37,701 bases of DNA from an uncultured Erysipelotrichaceae bacterium (GTDB lineage: Bacteria; Bacillota_I; Bacilli_A; RFN20; CAG-826). The position numbers and the translations under genes were made by a program. The notes under the pieces were generated by a model that did not search any database, was not told the DNA's origin, and worked only from the letters and a program-made list of their open reading frames with translations. Where the stretch lies: assembly GCA_902791935.1 (NCBI GenBank), contig CADAXQ010000020.1, forward strand, positions 1 to 37,701, given 5' to 3'. Shown here piece after piece: positions 33,883 through 37,701 of the stretch. How positions within the stretch are numbered: the first letter of the stretch is position 1; every line of letters starts with the position of its first letter.

Positions 33883-35481
33883 ATGACAGAAACGCGACTT
33901 CCATATCTTGATTTGGAACATATCTCCAAATCTTTTGGCCCCGTCCATGCCAATCAAGACATTAGTTTAAAAGTCTTTCCGGGCGAGATTTTGGCGTTGC
34001 TTGGCGAAAACGGCAGCGGAAAAACCACTCTGATGAATATGCTTTCTGGCATCTATCGCCCTGATAGCGGCTCTATTTTTGTATTGGGCGAATTAGCCAC
34101 GATCAATTCTCCAAAAGATGCCTATGCCTATCATATCGGCATGATTCACCAACACTTCAAACTCATCGAAGTTTTCACGTCATTAGAAAACATCCTTCTC
34201 GGCGTCCCTCATAATAAAAAAGAAAAAAACAATCCTGATTCCTATGACAAAGGTTCGGCGAAAGATGCGAAAAAACTGGTCACCAAGATTTGTCAGAAAT
34301 ATGGATTCCAGCTTGATTTAGATAAAAAAGTCTACGACATGTCGGTTTCCGAAAAACAAACGTTAGAAATCGTGAAAACGCTTTATCGTGGCGCGGATAT
34401 TTTGATTCTGGATGAACCGACAGCCGTTTTGACCCCTCTAGAAACCGAACGGTTGTTCCGCGTCATGCGGAATATGAAAGAGGATGGCAAATCCATCATC
34501 ATCATTACCCATAAATTAAACGAAGTGTTGGCCATTTCGGACCGCGTTGCCGTCTTACGCAAAGGCGAATGCATTGGGAGTGTCAACACGAAAGACACCA
34601 ATGAACTTGCCTTAACCGAAATGATGGTCGGCAAGAAAGTGGAACTCAAGATTGACCGTGATGAACCGATTCATCCAACACCGCGTCTTGAAGTGGAGAA
34701 CCTTTGCTGCCGCAATGAATTCGGCCGGGAAGTCCTTCATTCAGTCTCTTTCACGGCCAATAGTGGCGAAATCTTAGGCATTGCCGGGATTTCTGGTTCT
34801 GGTCAAAAAGAATTGTTAGAAGCTATTGCTGGCTTGCAACGCACCAGCCAAGGCGATATTTATTACAACGATTATGACGATAGCGAAGAACGGATTGATT
34901 TAAAGAGCAAGAGCGCAGCCCAAATCCGGAATCTCGGCGTTCGTCTTGCTTTCGTTCCTGAAGACCGGTTAGGCATGGGCCTTGTCGGCGATATGGACTT
35001 AATCGACAACATGATGCTTCGTTCCTATCGTTCAGGCAAAACGCAATTTGTTGACCGAAATGCCCCTGCTGCTTTAGCCGATCAGGTGGTGAAAGAACTT
35101 AACGTCAGTACCCCTTCTTTACACACCTCTGTCCGTAAACTTTCGGGCGGGAACGTCCAAAAGGTTTTGGTTGGCCGAGAAATTGCGAGCAGCCCAAAAG
35201 TGTTGATGGTTGCCTATCCAACCCGCGGCTTGGATATCAATTCTTCTTATATGATCTATCATCTTTTAAACGAGCAAAAGAAAATCGGTGCGGCCGTCAT
35301 TTATGTCGGCGAAGACTTGGATGTATTGCTTGCTCTTTCTGACCGTATCTTAGTGCTTGGTGATGGTGAAGTCCGTGGCATTTTAGATGCACGGAAAACC
35401 AATAAATCGGAAGTTGGTCTTTTGATGACCAAACAACAATCGGCTCCGAAAGAGGAGCAGGAAGGAGCGGCCCATGCCTAA
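33883..35481 (+). CDS. ABC transporter double ATPase, nucleoside importer
   Basis: A 532-residue protein with two fused ABC domains, as in NupO/RbsA-like importers. Domain 1 has Walker A LGENGSGKTT (about 45-54), MSVSEKQ signature and Walker B ILILDEPT. Domain 2 has the usual degenerate Walker A GISGSGQKE, an intact LSGGNVQK signature and VLMVAYPTRGLD in place of a full Walker B. It couples ATP hydrolysis to nucleoside import with the two permeases downstream. TGAGG lies 8-9 bases upstream of the ATG. The stop overlaps the first permease start by 8 bases. Confidence 0.92.
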   Translation: MTETRLPYLDLEHISKSFGPVHANQDISLKVFPGEILALLGENGSGKTTLMNMLSGIYRPDSGSIFVLGELATINSPKDAYAYHIGMIHQHFKLIEVFTSLENILLGVPHNKKEKNNPDSYDKGSAKDAKKLVTKICQKYGFQLDLDKKVYDMSVSEKQTLEIVKTLYRGADILILDEPTAVLTPLETERLFRVMRNMKEDGKSIIIITHKLNEVLAISDRVAVLRKGECIGSVNTKDTNELALTEMMVGKKVELKIDRDEPIHPTPRLEVENLCCRNEFGREVLHSVSFTANSGEILGIAGISGSGQKELLEAIAGLQRTSQGDIYYNDYDDSEERIDLKSKSAAQIRNLGVRLAFVPEDRLGMGLVGDMDLIDNMMLRSYRSGKTQFVDRNAPAALADQVVKELNVSTPSLHTSVRKLSGGNVQKVLVGREIASSPKVLMVAYPTRGLDINSSYMIYHLLNEQKKIGAAVIYVGEDLDVLLALSDRILVLGDGEVRGILDARKTNKSEVGLLMTKQQSAPKEEQEGAAHA

Positions 35482-36604
35482 GAAAAATAAATTATTTCGT
35501 TTTCGTGCGCCCTTCCATTTGGTGAAGCGAAACGACATGCGTTGGTGGCAAGCCTTATTGTTCCGCTTGGGCGCCGTTGTCGTTGGCTTGTTACTCATGT
35601 GTCTTGTCCTTTGGATCATGGTGAACGCCAATCCAGCCGCCGTCTTTAGCAATCTCGTTTCTGGTTGTTTTGGCTCGCAAAGACGGACTTGGGTCACGTT
35701 CCGGAAAATGGCGTTATTACTTGGTGTTGGTCTTGCTTTGATCCCTGCCTTCCGCATGCGTTTCTGGAATTTGGGTGGCAACGGCCAGATTTTAATGGGC
35801 GATTTAGCCGCCATCATGTGCATGTACTTCTGTGGGGCAGCCGGTTGGCCAAACTGGGCCATCATCTTATTGATGATTCCTTCGGCGATCTTAGCTGGCG
35901 CCATTTGGGGCGTTATCCCTGCGATTTTTAAAGCATTCTTTAATACGAACGAATCGTTGTTCACCTTAATGATGAACTACATTGCCGCTGGTCTTGTTAC
36001 CATCTTCTTAGGTGCCGTCGTGACTTCGGGCTCTGGCACGTTACCAATGCAAGAAGCCGGCCACTTCGTCTCCATTGGGGGCAACGATTATTTGTTGGTG
36101 ATTCTCATCATTGCCGCTGTCTTAGCCTTCATCTACGTTTATTTGCGCTTCTCAAAACATGGCTACGAATTAGAAGTCGTCGGCGATTCGGAGAATACCG
36201 CGAAATATATCGGTATCAATGTGCGTTGGAGCGTGGTTCGCACCATGGCATTAAGCGGCGCTTTGTGTGGCTTGATTGGATTACTTTTAGCTGGTGCGAT
36301 GGATTACACCATTACAGCAGATTCTGCCCAAAACATGGGCTTCACTGCCATTATGGTGGCTTGGTTAGCCAAGTTTGATCCTTTCGCGATGCTTGGCACA
36401 TCCTTCTTAATTGCTTTCTTAGACAACGGCATGGCTTCTGGCGTGCAGCGCGCCTTTGGCATCACGAATAACTCCATCGGCCAAATCGTGATCGGCATCG
36501 TTTATTTCTGCATCATTGCCGTGGAATTCTTCATCAATTACCGTATCCGGCGCAATCATCCTACGTTAGATGTTAGCGTGAACGCCGAGAAAGGAGGCAA
36601 ATAA
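35474..36604 (+). CDS. nucleoside ABC transporter permease 1
   Basis: A 376-residue membrane protein of the BPD_transp_2 family with about nine hydrophobic helices after a basic N-terminus. FWNLGGNGQILMGDLAA and FFNTNESLFTLMMNYIAAG match the conserved NxGxxGQ and NExxxTLMxNYIA segments of NupP-type permeases. It forms half of the membrane channel of the importer. The start overlaps the ATPase stop by 8 bases; permease 2 follows after 2 bases. Confidence 0.9.
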   Translation: MPKKNKLFRFRAPFHLVKRNDMRWWQALLFRLGAVVVGLLLMCLVLWIMVNANPAAVFSNLVSGCFGSQRRTWVTFRKMALLLGVGLALIPAFRMRFWNLGGNGQILMGDLAAIMCMYFCGAAGWPNWAIILLMIPSAILAGAIWGVIPAIFKAFFNTNESLFTLMMNYIAAGLVTIFLGAVVTSGSGTLPMQEAGHFVSIGGNDYLLVILIIAAVLAFIYVYLRFSKHGYELEVVGDSENTAKYIGINVRWSVVRTMALSGALCGLIGLLLAGAMDYTITADSAQNMGFTAIMVAWLAKFDPFAMLGTSFLIAFLDNGMASGVQRAFGITNNSIGQIVIGIVYFCIIAVEFFINYRIRRNHPTLDVSVNAEKGGK

Positions 36605-36606
36605 TC

Positions 36607-37575
36607 ATGAATTTCTTTGGGGTTATTTTACCGAGCGCCATTTCTATCGCGACCGTATTCTTATTTGGTTGCCTTGGCGAAACCATCATGGAAAAAGCCG
36701 GTCATTTGAACTTAGGCATTCCTGGTGTCATGTGTTTAGGCACATATGGCGGTTGCCTTGGTGTCGCGATTTATATGCATGGCAATTATGAAAATCCAAA
36801 CTTTGCTGCCTTGCTGATTGTGGCTTTGTTATTTAGCGCTATCTTCTCCTCGATTGGGGCGCTGATTTATGCCTTATTGACGGTGACGCTTCGTTGCAAT
36901 CAGAACGTGACGGGTCTTGCCTTAACGACGTTTGGTGGCGGATTTGCCGATTATTTCATGTCGCAAGTCGATCAATCGCACTTCGCGGTTGCTTCAAAAA
37001 CATTATCTTCTCATCTTACGTTTCCCGATACTTGGGGCGGTGCGTTTGGCCGTATTTTCTTAGGGCATAGCTTCTTGGTTTACCTCGCGATCGTTTTGGC
37101 GATTGGAACGGCCATCGTGCTAAAATACACCAAAGTCGGCCTTTCCTTACGGGCGGTTGGAGAGAATCCTGGCACGGCCGATGCCGCGGGTATCAACGTT
37201 ACCCGTTATAAGTATTGCGCTATCGTTATCGGTTCTATCATCGCTGGATTCGGTGGTCTCTTCTACGTGATGAACTATGTGGGTGGTTCTTGGGAAAATA
37301 GTTCCACCATTCAAGCGTTTGGTTGGTTAGCTATCGCGTTGGTTATCTTCACCGTCTGGAAACCTGGATTAGCCATCCTTGGTTCCATCATCTTTGGCTT
37401 GCTTTACATCTTACCGAACTATGTGGCAGGCTTATCTTTGGTGGCCAAAGAAACGTTCAGCCTTTTGCCCTATGTCGTCACCGTCTTAGTCTTGATTGTG
37501 ACTTCGATCATCGGGAAGAAGGGCGTTCAACCGCCAGAAGCGTTAGGGCTACCCTACTTCCGCGAGGAACGGTAA
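36607..37575 (+). CDS. nucleoside ABC transporter permease 2
   Basis: A 322-residue BPD_transp_2 permease, NupQ-like, with about eight to nine helices. GETIMEKAGHLNLGIPGVMCLG and CNQNVTGLALTTFGGG match the conserved segments of this subunit. It pairs with permease 1. AAAGGAGG lies just before the ATG. The stop is only 27 bases before the right IS end, and no terminator hairpin lies between, so transcripts probably continue into the IS. Confidence 0.9.
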   Translation: MNFFGVILPSAISIATVFLFGCLGETIMEKAGHLNLGIPGVMCLGTYGGCLGVAIYMHGNYENPNFAALLIVALLFSAIFSSIGALIYALLTVTLRCNQNVTGLALTTFGGGFADYFMSQVDQSHFAVASKTLSSHLTFPDTWGGAFGRIFLGHSFLVYLAIVLAIGTAIVLKYTKVGLSLRAVGENPGTADAAGINVTRYKYCAIVIGSIIAGFGGLFYVMNYVGGSWENSSTIQAFGWLAIALVIFTVWKPGLAILGSIIFGLLYILPNYVAGLSLVAKETFSLLPYVVTVLVLIVTSIIGKKGVQPPEALGLPYFREER

Positions 37576-37602
37576 AGCAAAAACGTCGGAACCATTTGAT
37601 TC

Positions 37603-37701
37603 TGATGTGTACCCCAAATCCTGGACACAACAGGAGGAGGGGTATTTTTCGTGAAATACGCATTGGAATTCAAACTTGAGTGTATCGACAAGTATAAAAA
37701 G
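37603..37701 (+). mobile_element. right IS end (partial insertion sequence), outward facing
   Basis: Bases 37603-37694 are the exact reverse complement of 1-92, and seven further bases are seen here. The element starts with TGATGTGTACCCC, has AGGAGGAGG at 37632-37640 and the transposase GTG at 37651. The other end of the element is beyond the window, so its terminal inverted repeat and target duplication cannot be checked. Confidence 0.85.
37651..37701 (+). CDS. transposase N-terminus, partial (IS3-family OrfA-like)
   Basis: GTG at 37651 opens VKYALEFKLECIDKYKK, 17 codons to the window edge. AGGAGGAGG lies 10 bases upstream. It is the same reading as the frame at 44-1 on the opposite strand. 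The family is inferred from the OrfA-like start only. Confidence 0.6.
   Translation, partial: MKYALEFKLECIDKYKK

Noticed and set aside
1..37701. Composite transposon carrying the whole segment
   Set aside because: Only the inner ends of the two IS copies are visible; outer ends and target duplications are outside. The cargo is mainly core metabolism, so a contig break is the simpler reading.
1..37701. Mycoplasma-type genetic code (TGA = Trp)
   Set aside because: TGA ends several intact genes at family-typical lengths, including the flavoprotein and HAD genes, and tryptophans are encoded by TGG.
1..37701. CRISPR arrays, tRNA or rRNA genes
   Set aside because: No regularly spaced repeats and no tRNA or rRNA signature were found on reading both strands by eye; a short tRNA could still be missed without a model search.

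Overview
The window looks like a chromosomal segment of a host-associated, low-to-mid-GC Firmicute, most like Erysipelotrichia or the Bacilli lineages near Mollicutes. I base this on YhaM, RecX, a Mollicutes-type lipid glycosyltransferase, the FakA/FakB pair, a guanine riboswitch and strong AGGAGG ribosome sites. TGA is used as a stop codon (for example at 22876-22878 and 26369-26371), so the code is standard and not the mycoplasma code. No rRNA, tRNA, CRISPR array or prophage was seen.

Both ends carry the same 92-base sequence in inverted orientation (1-92 and 37603-37694). It contains an insertion-sequence terminus and the first codons of a transposase reading outward. The 37.5 kb between them is therefore bounded by two outward-facing copies of one IS, either a natural arrangement or a contig broken at repeats.

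Layout. (1) 116-9795, minus strand: a packed run of uridine-kinase-like protein, SWIM zinc-finger protein, SNF2 helicase, membrane flippase-like protein, GT4 lipid glycosyltransferase, RecX and YhaM, several overlapping. (2) 9912-14071, minus: a rhaD-rhaB-ROK kinase-nagA operon that joins L-rhamnose and N-acetylglucosamine catabolism, with a promoter/inverted repeat at 14094-14134 and a terminator at 9869-9901. (3) 14165-16585, minus: an unrecognised 277-aa protein, an AT-rich gap, and fucO (lactaldehyde reductase), which reduces the lactaldehyde made by RhaD or fucose catabolism. (4) 16800-19064: convergent Wzz-like chain-length protein and monotopic sugar-phosphate transferase, separated by two opposed terminators. 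(5) 19353-22878, plus: a large GH106-like glycosidase and an iron-sulfur-flavoprotein-like reductase. (6) 22983-26944, minus: fakA, fakB, a flavin reductase-like protein and a HAD protein whose mRNA appears leaderless. (7) 27213-28649, plus: a Kef-type cation/proton antiporter, followed by a terminator and a highly foldable candidate RNA (28764-28927). (8) 28934-32219, minus: a GH95 alpha-L-fucosidase and hypoxanthine phosphoribosyltransferase. (9) 32529-37575, plus: a BMP-type lipoprotein, a double-ATPase and two permeases, preceded by a LacI/CcpA-type palindrome and a guanine-class purine riboswitch.

Together the catabolic genes describe a deoxyhexose and amino-sugar scavenger (rhamnosidase-like and fucosidase enzymes, rhamnulose kinase/aldolase, lactaldehyde reductase, NagA) that also salvages purines (riboswitch-controlled nucleoside importer plus Hpt). 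The corresponding isomerases, sugar importers and transcription factors are not in the window. The least explained items are the structured RNA at 28764-28927, the 277-aa protein, the divergent ROK kinase without a zinc motif, and the riboswitch expression platform.
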